This document shows positions 1 through 6,416 of a stretch of 6,472 nt of DNA, piece after piece. Position 1 is the stretch's first letter; each line of letters starts with the position of its first letter. Both the position numbers and the translations under genes were made by a program. The notes beneath the pieces are model-generated. The model saw only the letters and a program-made list of their open reading frames with translations. It was not told the origin of the DNA and made no database searches. Origin of the DNA: Eubacterium sp. (GTDB lineage: Bacteria > Bacillota_A > Clostridia > Lachnospirales > Lachnospiraceae); NCBI GenBank assembly GCA_023663915.1, contig JAMPGN010000229.1:1-6472 (forward strand). Reading direction: 5' to 3'.

Positions 1-818
1 TGCCAATTACAGCAGATTACCATTTACATTCCTCTTTCTCGGCCGATTCGGATACGCCCATGGAAGAGATGATTAAACGAGGGATCAAAGCAGGACTGAC
101 GCACATGTGCTTTACGGAGCACAATGATTTCGACTACCCTGTGTCCGAATCATCACCTGCCGGCTTCTGGGACTTAAACCCCGATGCCTACCTGTATGAT
201 TTCTTAAAGCTGAAAGAAAAATATGCCGGTCAGATCACGCTCTGTTTCGGAGTGGAACTGGGTATGCAGCCCCATCTGGCCCGCCAGAACGCCGCCTTTG
301 CCAAAGAGCACGACTATGATTTTATCATCGCTTCCTCTCACGTCTGCCACGGACAAGACCCATACTACTCTTCTTTTTATGAAGGAAGGACGCAGGATGC
401 GGCATATCTGGAATATTTTGAATCGATTCTTGAAAATCTGAAATTATACAGTAATTTCGACGTATACGGGCATCTCGACTATGTTGTCCGCTACGGTCCG
501 TCCAAGGACGAGGGATACTCTTACGAGGCATACCGCGATATTTTTGACCGGATATTAGAAAAGATTATTTCCATGGAAAAGGGCATCGAGATCAACACTG
601 CCGGGCTTGCCAAGGGCATGCGTGACGTGAATCCTTGTACCGGCGTATTGAAACGTTACCGCGAATTAGGCGGCGAAATCATCACCACAGGTTCTGACGC
701 ACATGAGCCTGGAAAGATCGCCTACGCTTTTGACCGTGCAACGAACATATTAAAGGACTGCGGATTCCGGTACTATACGACCTTTGAAAAACGCAGTCCT
801 TCCTTTCATAAATTATAA
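1..818 (+). CDS. hisJ: HisJ-type histidinol-phosphatase, PHP family (start codon cut by one base)
   Basis: Probable metal-dependent phosphatase that removes phosphate from L-histidinol phosphate, the penultimate stage of histidine synthesis, in the cytoplasm. The reading frame runs back past the ATG at 60 to the window edge. Bases 1-2 are TG followed by codons for PITADYHLHSSFSAD, so the true start is almost certainly a codon whose first base lies just outside, giving about 272 residues, a normal length for the HisJ family. Starting at 60 would delete the essential HxH motif. Visible PHP metal ligands (numbered from the inferred Met) are H8-L-H10, E40-H41 in FTEHND, E86 in GVEL, H114 in SSHVCHG, H158 and D160 in YGHLDY, and D233 and H235 in GSDAH. 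The set is complete, so the enzyme should be active. It converges on the chemoreceptor gene and has no histidine-pathway neighbour here. Some PHP relatives act on other phosphoesters, so the exact substrate is inferred. Confidence 0.85.
   Translation, partial: PITADYHLHSSFSADSDTPMEEMIKRGIKAGLTHMCFTEHNDFDYPVSESSPAGFWDLNPDAYLYDFLKLKEKYAGQITLCFGVELGMQPHLARQNAAFAKEHDYDFIIASSHVCHGQDPYYSSFYEGRTQDAAYLEYFESILENLKLYSNFDVYGHLDYVVRYGPSKDEGYSYEAYRDIFDRILEKIISMEKGIEINTAGLAKGMRDVNPCTGVLKRYRELGGEIITTGSDAHEPGKIAYAFDRATNILKDCGFRYYTTFEKRSPSFHKL
753..801. repeat. 10-bp inverted repeat at the convergent gene ends, possible terminator for the chemoreceptor transcript
   Basis: AAGGACTGCG at 753-762 is matched by its exact reverse complement CGCAGTCCTT at 792-801, separated by 29 bases. 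It lies inside the last codons of the hisJ-like gene. Read on the minus strand it falls about 25-75 bases after the stop codon of the chemoreceptor, followed by a weak TTTAATATG tract. The two stop codons are only 7 bases apart, so any terminator for either gene must overlap coding sequence, and this is the best stem available. The long loop and poor T tract make intrinsic termination uncertain. Confidence 0.35.
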
Positions 819-825
819 TGGCAGC

Positions 826-2520
826 TTATATTTCAAACTGCTCCATCAGCTCTACTAACGTCTCAACCTGGGACTTCTGCTCCGCGCTGACTGCAGCCGT
901 CTCCTCTGATGCCGCCGAATTGTTGTCCACGACAGAGGAGACCTGCTCCACGCTGTTATTTACGTCCTGCATACGTGAGGTATCCTGTTTTAGCATTTCG
1001 ACGATCTGCTCCATCTTCTTCGTCGCTGCCTGCGTCGCTTTCATGACTGCATTCATGTTGGACTCGGTCTCGTCCGCGATCGTGATTCCCTTATCCATCG
1101 CCTCCACCGTCATCTCAATCAGTTTCGTGGTATTGCCCGCCGCTTTTGCCGACTCGCTTGCAAGGCTCTTCACCTGATCCGCCACAACCGCAAATCCTCT
1201 TCCAGCCTCGCCAGCCCTTGCCGCCTCAATCGTCGCATTCAGTGCCAGCAAATCTGTCTGATCGGCAATCTCCTCGATTGCACCAATGATTGTACCGATC
1301 TGTTCCGAACACCTGCTGATTTCCTGAATGGCTTCTTTCAGCTCCAACATCTTCTCATTGCCGTTCGCTAAAGTTTCACTTGCCCGCGTTGCAATTCTGG
1401 ACGATTCTTCCGCCTCCCTGGTATTATATTCCATGCTGTGCGTCATATCTTCAAACACAGACAAGAGTTCAGAAATCTGTGTCGCCTGCGCGGTACACCC
1501 TTCCGCCATATTCTCTGCGGCACTCGCAAGCTGCCCGGAACCGCTGTCGATCTGTCTCGAAACACTGCGGATTGTTGACAAGGTGTCTCGCATCTTCTCC
1601 CCAATCTTCTGAAAAGATTCTTTAATTGTCACGAACTCGCCCACATATTCCTGCTCAATCCGTATATTGTAATTGCCATCTCCCATCTGCTCTAGTGACT
1701 TGGTGATCTCCTGCACCATCGCTAGCAGATTCCTTTTCATAAAGGCAATCGCGCTGACCATTTTGCCAACCTCACTGTCATCCTCCTCAAGATCGAGTTC
1801 TGTGTGGAAATTGCCATCCGCGAGCACTTCCATCTGCTCAGAAACTTTCTGGATCGGCTCAAGCAGTTCCTTCTCGGCAAATTTGATGATCTTGATAAAC
1901 CGCATCACAACATAAACAAAAGAACATGCGAACAAAATCCCAAAAATATATTGGATAGCCTTCATCATCAATTGTTTTTGTTCTTTTCTCGTCACAACAG
2001 CAGTTACCGTCTCATTGGTCTGCTGATTGATCGCCTCGACCGTCTCTCCGTATTCATCGCTGAACACACATGCCTGTGCCGCTTCCACATTGCCCTGCTG
2101 CACATATTCGATCGCTTTCTCCTCCAAAGGAACCAGCCCATTCGACATGGAAGAGATACCGTTTAAGCGCTCCCACTCTTCATCGGAAAGATCGCATTCC
2201 TGCAAGATTGCAAGCGCCTTCTCACGATTCTGGTCTACATCCAATTCCTTCATGTAATTATCGTAATAATTCTGTTCACCTGTTGCAGCGTAGGACTGTA
2301 TCTCGTAAGTGAGCGTCCTGGAACCTACCCGGTACTGATTCAACGCCGTTATTGTATTGATCTGCGCGGTATGTACTCTGGATGTTCCCAGATTAAGCAG
2401 GATAAATCCCAAAAGCAGTACGGCGCCGATCCCAATCGCCATAAATGCCTGCTGCACTAACTGCCTGAGCATCGCAGACTGACTCTTTTTGCCTGTTGCC
2501 TTAACTTTGCTATTTCCCAT
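826..2520 (-). CDS. Methyl-accepting chemotaxis protein with two membrane helices and tandem HAMP-like segments
   Basis: Transmembrane chemoreceptor that passes ligand signals to CheA/CheW and so controls flagellar switching. The 564-residue protein begins at the ATG at 2518-2520, preceded by AAGGAG seven bases upstream; an in-frame ATG at 2589 has no such site. Residues 1-24 are a basic cytoplasmic tail, about 25-44 a first membrane helix, 46-187 a mostly helical outside sensor region with no recognisable PAS/Cache motif (four-helix-bundle-like), and about 190-206 a second membrane helix. A HAMP domain at about 208-262 (P222, LADGNF) is followed by a second HAMP-like unit at about 266-315 (MGDGNY). 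The long cytoplasmic coiled coil contains the signalling tip at about 417-454, with [30 protein letters not shown] and [11 protein letters not shown] near 537 resembles an adaptation site. There is no C-terminal NWETF-like CheR tether. The ligand is unknown; the glycosidase genes upstream hint at a sugar. Confidence 0.95.
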   Translation of the reverse strand: MGNSKVKATGKKSQSAMLRQLVQQAFMAIGIGAVLLLGFILLNLGTSRVHTAQINTITALNQYRVGSRTLTYEIQSYAATGEQNYYDNYMKELDVDQNREKALAILQECDLSDEEWERLNGISSMSNGLVPLEEKAIEYVQQGNVEAAQACVFSDEYGETVEAINQQTNETVTAVVTRKEQKQLMMKAIQYIFGILFACSFVYVVMRFIKIIKFAEKELLEPIQKVSEQMEVLADGNFHTELDLEEDDSEVGKMVSAIAFMKRNLLAMVQEITKSLEQMGDGNYNIRIEQEYVGEFVTIKESFQKIGEKMRDTLSTIRSVSRQIDSGSGQLASAAENMAEGCTAQATQISELLSVFEDMTHSMEYNTREAEESSRIATRASETLANGNEKMLELKEAIQEISRCSEQIGTIIGAIEEIADQTDLLALNATIEAARAGEAGRGFAVVADQVKSLASESAKAAGNTTKLIEMTVEAMDKGITIADETESNMNAVMKATQAATKKMEQIVEMLKQDTSRMQDVNNSVEQVSSVVDNNSAASEETAAVSAEQKSQVETLVELMEQFEI

Positions 2521-2527
2521 TGTCCTT

Positions 2528-2533
2528 CTCCTT
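2528..2533 (-). promoter_or_regulatory. Ribosome binding site that sets the chemoreceptor start
   Basis: On the minus strand AAGGAG lies 7 bases before the ATG at 2518-2520. It supports the 564-residue form that starts MGNSK over the upstream in-frame ATG at 2589, which would add 23 residues that look like translated leader. Confidence 0.85.
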
Positions 2534-2540
2534 AAAAATT

Positions 2541-2573
2541 GAGTTTCACTCGATTGCGGAAGTTGCTTCGCAA
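2541..2573 (-). other. Two adjacent hairpins in the chemoreceptor mRNA leader
   Basis: In the minus-strand transcript TTGCGAAG and CTTCCGCAA (2554-2573) pair with a three-base CAA loop and a single bulged C. Two bases later GAGT-GAA-ACTC forms a 4-bp stem (2541-2551) ending 7 bases before the AAGGAG ribosome site. The pairing is seen directly. A regulatory role is inference, and I recognise no known riboswitch consensus here, including the cyclic-di-GMP (GEMM) class that sometimes precedes clostridial chemoreceptor genes. Confidence 0.4.
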
Positions 2574-2601
2574 ACCTGTACATGAGCAAAAACTTTCCTA
2601 G

Positions 2602-2657
2602 AATAAAATAAATACTTTGTAGAATCTTATTACGTCTGAAACTATGTTTATTTTATT
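2602..2657. repeat. 11-bp A/T inverted repeat spanning the chemoreceptor promoter start
   Basis: AATAAAATAAA at 2602-2612 and TTTATTTTATT at 2647-2657 are exact reverse complements 34 bases apart. The right arm overlaps the predicted -10 box at 2655-2660. Because most of that arm lies upstream of the predicted transcription start, it would act as DNA (an operator-like site) and not as an RNA hairpin. The arms are pure A/T, so chance is a real explanation. Confidence 0.3.
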
Positions 2658-2683
2658 ATAGGGTCATTTTGAAATAACATCAA
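2655..2683 (-). promoter_or_regulatory. SigmaA-type promoter for the chemoreceptor gene
   Basis: On the minus strand TTGATG (2678-2683) is followed after exactly 17 bases by a perfect TATAAT (2655-2660). This predicts a start near 2648 and a leader of about 128 bases. The boxes match the housekeeping sigma factor. I do not see the GCCGATAA-type -10 of the flagellar sigma-28 regulon that often drives chemotaxis genes, so expression may not be tied to flagellar assembly. Confidence 0.7.
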
Positions 2684-2784
2684 GACAATATCTGTGCAAA
2701 TATAAAAAAATTAAGCGTTTTTTCATTATGTAATCCACTATCGATTGTTTAGGAATTGGAAATTGTCGGCTGCTCTTTAGGAAT
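2684..2784. other. AT-rich gap after the GH27 stop, upstream of the chemoreceptor promoter
   Basis: No gene is seen. A run AAAAAA-CGCTTAA-TTTTTTT on the minus strand (about 2702-2722) could pair only through A/T and is a poor terminator, so readthrough from the glycosidase operon into the chemoreceptor gene is possible. A 10-base direct repeat, TTTAGGAATT, occurs at 2748-2757 and 2776-2785, the second copy touching the GH27 stop codon. Confidence 0.5.
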
Positions 2785-4104
2785 TTACCCCACCCGGTAC
2801 ACCTTCACCCCATGCGCCGGTGTCACCGCCTCGACTCTGCCCGACACCGTGCGGCTTTCCTCTTTCTCCCAAAGTTCATATATCATCTTTTCTTCTGCTC
2901 CCGACGCCTCTTGCGTCAAACTTTCCTCTTCCAATTCTGCAAGCCCGACTGACAGCGTTCTCTCTTCCTCGCTTAAATTAAACAACGCCACGCACACCCT
3001 GCCCGAAGACTTATCCTGATTCTTCCATACCGCGTAGTCGTCCGTCCGTATGATCTGCGTGCCTTTGCAGGTCTCCTTCATCATGGCGAGTATGTCACGG
3101 TTTGTCAGAAGCGTCAGCGTCCACTCGTCCATCAACGTCATCTCCGCGCCGATCATAAGCGGCGAGCGGAACATGCACCAGAGCGTCATCATCGTCTTCT
3201 GCTCTTCTTTGGTAAGATTAGTTTCCCGCTCACTGCCGAAACCTTTCCCCACTTTCCCCAAAGGAAGCATATCGCAGTCGGGGAAGCAGCCCTCCCGCAC
3301 ATGATCCTGCCACAGTTCACAGCGGGCAAACATTGCCTTTAACAGACTCCACTCGTCCCAGAAATCATCGGTGATACGCCACATATTTGCATATTTGCAG
3401 TATTCCCATGCCCTGTCGATATGCGCCGGACCGGGGGATAAGCTGAGTACGATCTGCCTGCCGCATTTTTCGATCGCACGGTGAATCATTCTTATCTCTT
3501 CCCAGCCCAAAAAAGGTTCTGTGCGGTAAAGCCTGCTGTCGCAAATATCGTCGCACTTGATATAATCGACGCCCCACTGTGCATACATGGCAAGCAGGGA
3601 GTCATAATATGCCTGCCCGCCCTCTGTGGCACGCACACCGTACATATCGGGATTCCACAGACAGATGGAACACGGGTCTGCTATCCTGTCCGCCGTCTCT
3701 TTTGCCCCAAGCACGGGGCAGTGCTGCTCCGCCGCCTTACGCGGGATACCGCGCATGATATGAATGCCGAATTTCAAGCCAAGGCTGTGCACATACTCTG
3801 CAAGCGGCGCAAAACCCTTGCCGCCTGCAGAGGACGGAAATCTTACAGGACTCGGCTGCAGCCTGCCGTATTCGTCCATCTCAATATCACCAAAAGGGAT
3901 ATACTGAAACTGGTCTCTGACCGTCCCGGCATCGTTGCAGTACCATTCGATATCAATTACAACGTACTCCCATCCGTATTCCTTTAAGTGTGCCGCCATA
4001 TAGCCGGCATTCGCTTTTACCTGCGCCTCGTTTACCGTAGTATCATAATAATCGTAACTGTTCCATCCCATGGGCGGCGTTATTGCAAAACTGTTTTTAT
4101 TCAT
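2785..4104 (-). CDS. Glycoside hydrolase family 27 enzyme (alpha-galactosidase-like)
   Basis: Retaining glycosidase expected to cleave terminal alpha-D-galactosyl-type residues (or a related sugar such as beta-L-arabinopyranose) from short oligosaccharides. The 439-residue protein has no signal peptide, so it is probably cytoplasmic. It opens with the GH27 signature PPMGWNSYDYYDTTV (residues 10-24). Other barrel landmarks are GWEYVVIDIEW (44-54), the LKFGIHIMRGIPR strand (110-122), CLWNPDMYG (148-156), the nucleophile D185 in YIKCDDIC (181-188), LSLSPGP (220-226), and the acid/base D247 in WRITDDFWDEW, which sits four residues after R243 as in human alpha-galactosidase A. SPLMIG (314-319) is also typical. 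A C-terminal beta domain follows from about residue 345. The start is taken at the ATG at 4102-4104 because GGAGG lies five bases upstream. It is the second gene of an operon with the GH31 gene. The family call is firm; the substrate is not. Confidence 0.9.
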   Translation of the reverse strand: MNKNSFAITPPMGWNSYDYYDTTVNEAQVKANAGYMAAHLKEYGWEYVVIDIEWYCNDAGTVRDQFQYIPFGDIEMDEYGRLQPSPVRFPSSAGGKGFAPLAEYVHSLGLKFGIHIMRGIPRKAAEQHCPVLGAKETADRIADPCSICLWNPDMYGVRATEGGQAYYDSLLAMYAQWGVDYIKCDDICDSRLYRTEPFLGWEEIRMIHRAIEKCGRQIVLSLSPGPAHIDRAWEYCKYANMWRITDDFWDEWSLLKAMFARCELWQDHVREGCFPDCDMLPLGKVGKGFGSERETNLTKEEQKTMMTLWCMFRSPLMIGAEMTLMDEWTLTLLTNRDILAMMKETCKGTQIIRTDDYAVWKNQDKSSGRVCVALFNLSEEERTLSVGLAELEEESLTQEASGAEEKMIYELWEKEESRTVSGRVEAVTPAHGVKVYRVG

Positions 4105-4109
4105 TACGT

Positions 4110-4114
4110 CCTCC
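4110..4114 (-). promoter_or_regulatory. Ribosome binding site that sets the GH27 start
   Basis: On the minus strand GGAGG sits five bases before the ATG at 4102-4104, inside the 14-base gap after the GH31 stop codon. The alternative ATG at 4114-4116 overlaps this site and has none of its own, so the four-residue-longer form starting MEDVM is rejected. The arrangement fits coupled or reinitiated translation within one message. Confidence 0.8.
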
Positions 4115-4118
4115 ATTC

Positions 4119-6248
4119 TTAAATTTTACCAATCAAATATTCTTGTCTTCCCTCTCTCAAGAAAACCGGTATTGTATGGATATCCGCCTCGATCTCGTAC
4201 CATTTGCCGCCTTCGTACTGCTTTCCTGTCCCCGCGTGTATGAAATTCGTCCCTGCCGGAAGATACACTTTGCGTCCCATCGCTTTGGCATGGCAGATCG
4301 GGGCAACCAGAATATCCGCGCCAAACAGATAGGAATCCTTGATATCCCAGCAGACCTTGTCTTCGGGGAACTCATAGAAGAGCGCGCGCATGACGGGCGC
4401 TCCCGTCTCGTGCGCCTGTCTCATAACACTTCTTACATAATCCCGCATCATTTCACGGATACGGATAAATTTCACCATGATCTCATAGTTTTCTTCCCCG
4501 TAGCTCCACACTTCGTTCTCCGCGCCTGTCCATTCACGCACTTCCCCTGCCTTGTTGATGATCTCCTCGCCTGGCAGACGGCAGCCGTGTATTCTCATGA
4601 CAGGGCAGAATGTGCCGAACTGAAACCAGCGGATCAGCAGCTCTTTGAACCCTTCGTCGTGGATATTCCCGCCGTGGAAACCGCCGATATCCGTCGTCCA
4701 CCACGGAATCCCGCACAACCCCATATGGATTCCCGCACAGATCTGTTTGCGGAAATCTTCATAGGTTGACATAATATCTCCCGACCAGACAAGCGCACCA
4801 TACCGCTGGCTTCCTACCCACGCACAACGAATCAGATTGACGATATCGTCCTGCCCGTCCGCCTTCTGCCCTTCATAGAAAAGGCGTGCGTACTCTCTCG
4901 GATAGAGGTTGCCGACCTGCGCCACGGGTCCGGCATGGAAACGATAGTCCGCATAATCATAAGTCGCAAACTCCGGCTCCGCCTCGTCCAGCCAGAATGT
5001 GCGGATTCCTATGTCCGCATAGTTTTGCCGGCACTTTTCCCATACATACTTGCGTGTGCGCGGATTGGTGGCATCCAGAAAGACATTATTGCCGTGAAAA
5101 ATCATCTGCACATCAACACCGGAATTGCTTTTGACCAAAAGCCCCTGCTGCTTCATCTCCTCATAATTTTCGCTCCGCCAGTCCACTTGCGGCCAGATCG
5201 ACACCATCACCTTGATTCCCATATCCTGTATCTCGCGGATCATTGCTTCAGGATTCGGGAAATACTCTTCGTCAAAACGCCAATCGCCGCATCGTGGCCA
5301 GTGGTAATAATCAATGACCAGCACGTCCACGGGAATATTTCTTTTCTTATACTCACGGGCGATCTGCAATACCTGCTCCTGATTGTAATAGCGGAGCTTG
5401 CACTGCCAGAATCCCAGCCCGTACTCCGGCATCATCGGCGTTCTTCCCGTCGCCGCCGTGTACGCTTCCTCGATCTGCGCAGGCGTGTCCCCCGCCGTAA
5501 TCCAGTAGTCAAGCTGCATCGTCTCTTCCGCGTTCCACTCCGTTGTATTACTGCCGAAATGGACTTCACCCACCGCCGCGTTATGCCACAAAAATCCGTA
5601 TCCGAGGCTGGAAAGGTAAAAAGGAACGCTCGCCTGCGAATTTCTGTGCGCCAGTTCCAGATTACAGCCTTTCAAGTCAAACGTCTCCTGCTGGTACTGC
5701 CCCATGCCATAAATTTTTTCCTGCGGATTGGAAACAAAGCTGACTTTCAGACGATATCCGCCGCCCGGAAGCGGCTTAAAATGCCTCGCCTTCTTCTGCA
5801 ATGCACCGCCGTTCGGAATCTCCTGCAGTAGAACCTCGCCCTTTTGATTATAAAAGGTGATCTGCAGCGCGTTACCCCATGTATTTACGGTAAGGTGCGC
5901 CCGTATTTTCCCGTTGGTAATAGACGCGTCTTGGTCGTGAATGTCAATCTGAACCTTTACGCCCGCACCGCTCTTTACTGCTTCTATGCTGCCGTCTGCA
6001 CCTGCACCAACTCCTGTCTTCATGCTGCCATCTGCATTTGTTTCACCTGCTGCCCTCGTGCCTCTTTTTGCTTCCGCACCAGCGTCAGAGTACGACGGCT
6101 CCAAAAGCGCCACGCTGCCTTCCTCGATCTCACCGAGAAACGCCGCCCGGACACGAAAACTGTTCTCACCCCACGGGGTTATCATGACCGTCTCGCCGTT
6201 TTCCCGAAAAAGCAGACTCCCGTTTTTTTCCTCAAAAAAATGTAACAT
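4119..6248 (-). CDS. Glycoside hydrolase family 31 enzyme (alpha-xylosidase / alpha-glucosidase-like)
   Basis: Retaining exo-glycosidase expected to remove terminal alpha-xylosyl, alpha-glucosyl or related residues from oligosaccharides in the cytoplasm; no signal peptide or membrane helix is present. The 709-residue protein has an N-terminal beta domain (about 1-265) with YGMGQYQQETFDLKG (180-194) and GFLWHN (218-223). The (beta/alpha)8 barrel begins near PEYGLGFWQCK (274-284). Barrel landmarks are VLVIDYYHWPRCGDWRFD (309-326), IKVMVSIWPQVDW (345-357), the nucleophile D421 in FWLDEAEPE, the acid/base D491 in VWSGDI, WWTTDIGGFHGG (516-527) and CPVMRIHG (548-555). A C-terminal beta region follows with LFGADILVAP (641-650) and VYLPAG (661-666). 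Residues about 55-97 are an odd low-complexity Gly/Ala/Asp/Ser insert. The ATG at 6246-6248 follows AGGAGG by seven bases. Related subgroups include alpha-galactosidases and sulfoquinovosidases, so xylosidase activity is only the leading guess. Confidence 0.9.
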   Translation of the reverse strand: MLHFFEEKNGSLLFRENGETVMITPWGENSFRVRAAFLGEIEEGSVALLEPSYSDAGAEAKRGTRAAGETNADGSMKTGVGAGADGSIEAVKSGAGVKVQIDIHDQDASITNGKIRAHLTVNTWGNALQITFYNQKGEVLLQEIPNGGALQKKARHFKPLPGGGYRLKVSFVSNPQEKIYGMGQYQQETFDLKGCNLELAHRNSQASVPFYLSSLGYGFLWHNAAVGEVHFGSNTTEWNAEETMQLDYWITAGDTPAQIEEAYTAATGRTPMMPEYGLGFWQCKLRYYNQEQVLQIAREYKKRNIPVDVLVIDYYHWPRCGDWRFDEEYFPNPEAMIREIQDMGIKVMVSIWPQVDWRSENYEEMKQQGLLVKSNSGVDVQMIFHGNNVFLDATNPRTRKYVWEKCRQNYADIGIRTFWLDEAEPEFATYDYADYRFHAGPVAQVGNLYPREYARLFYEGQKADGQDDIVNLIRCAWVGSQRYGALVWSGDIMSTYEDFRKQICAGIHMGLCGIPWWTTDIGGFHGGNIHDEGFKELLIRWFQFGTFCPVMRIHGCRLPGEEIINKAGEVREWTGAENEVWSYGEENYEIMVKFIRIREMMRDYVRSVMRQAHETGAPVMRALFYEFPEDKVCWDIKDSYLFGADILVAPICHAKAMGRKVYLPAGTNFIHAGTGKQYEGGKWYEIEADIHTIPVFLREGRQEYLIGKI
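5958..6086 (-). repeat. Low-complexity, partly repeated insert within the GH31 gene
   Basis: This in-frame stretch encodes about residues 55-97 of the GH31 protein, rich in Gly, Ala, Ser, Asp and Lys. It contains two offset copies of a unit of about 12 residues, NADGSMKTGVGA then GADGSIEAVKSG. At DNA level a 15-base word, ATGCTGCCRTCTGCA on the plus strand, recurs at 5986-6000 and 6022-6036 with one mismatch and a 36-base period. The stretch separates WALLEP-like beta structure (VALLEPS) from the next strand (VKVQIDIHD) and looks like a flexible surface loop. Confidence 0.6.
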
Positions 6249-6255
6249 ACTTCTC

Positions 6256-6261
6256 CCTCCT
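6256..6261 (-). promoter_or_regulatory. Strong ribosome binding site for the GH31 gene
   Basis: On the minus strand a perfect AGGAGG is placed seven bases before the ATG at 6246-6248. It confirms the GH31 start and suggests efficient translation of the first operon gene. Confidence 0.85.
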
Positions 6262-6281
6262 CATACAGATATTTTAAATTC

Positions 6282-6318
6282 TGACTGAAACACAAAATAC
6301 GGAATCTTACTTCAGTCA
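6282..6318. promoter_or_regulatory. 8-bp inverted repeat upstream of the glycosidase operon, possible operator or leader hairpin
   Basis: TGACTGAA (6282-6289) and TTCAGTCA (6311-6318) are exact reverse complements with 21 bases between them, 34-70 bases before the GH31 start codon. The half-site centres are 29 bases apart, so it may be a two-site operator or an RNA hairpin in the leader. No regulator gene is present in the window to pair it with, and repeats of this size can occur by chance. Confidence 0.3.
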
Positions 6319-6416
6319 AATCATTATTGACACGAATTTGCATATCATGCGCTTTCCGCCTTCCGATAATACTGTGCCTGCGCCTGCCATAGTTCGTTGT
6401 ACCTGCCGATTTATTC

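Noticed and set aside
2521..2589. In-frame upstream extension of the chemoreceptor to an ATG at 2589
   Set aside because: There is no ribosome site before it, and the 23 extra residues cover the folded leader, while AAGGAG sits ideally before the ATG at 2518-2520.
2702..2722. Intrinsic terminator after the GH27 gene
   Set aside because: The only pairing is A-run with T-run around a seven-base loop, without a GC stem, so it is not a convincing terminator.
3481..3987. A 168-codon plus-strand frame opposite the GH27 gene
   Set aside because: It is codon-register antisense of a well-supported enzyme, with no ribosome site and no recognisable product.
4083..4769. A 228-codon plus-strand frame across the GH31 end and GH27 start
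   Set aside because: It is an antisense shadow in register with GH31; the minus-strand genes have conserved catalytic motifs and ribosome sites.
4935..5831. A 298-codon open frame on the plus strand opposite the GH31 gene
   Set aside because: It is in exact codon register with the GH31 gene and stays open only because that gene rarely uses TTA, CTA or TCA codons. It has no ribosome site and its product, rich in His and Arg, resembles no family.
6196..6349. A minus-strand frame of about 53 codons starting in the operon leader and overlapping the GH31 start
   Set aside because: It has no ribosome binding site, no recognisable protein features, and it overlaps the well-supported start of GH31.
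6343..6358. A catabolite repression (cre)-like sequence around GCGCTTTCC
   Set aside because: The central CGNTT core is present, but outer positions including the conserved G and A fail the consensus, so the match is too weak to call.
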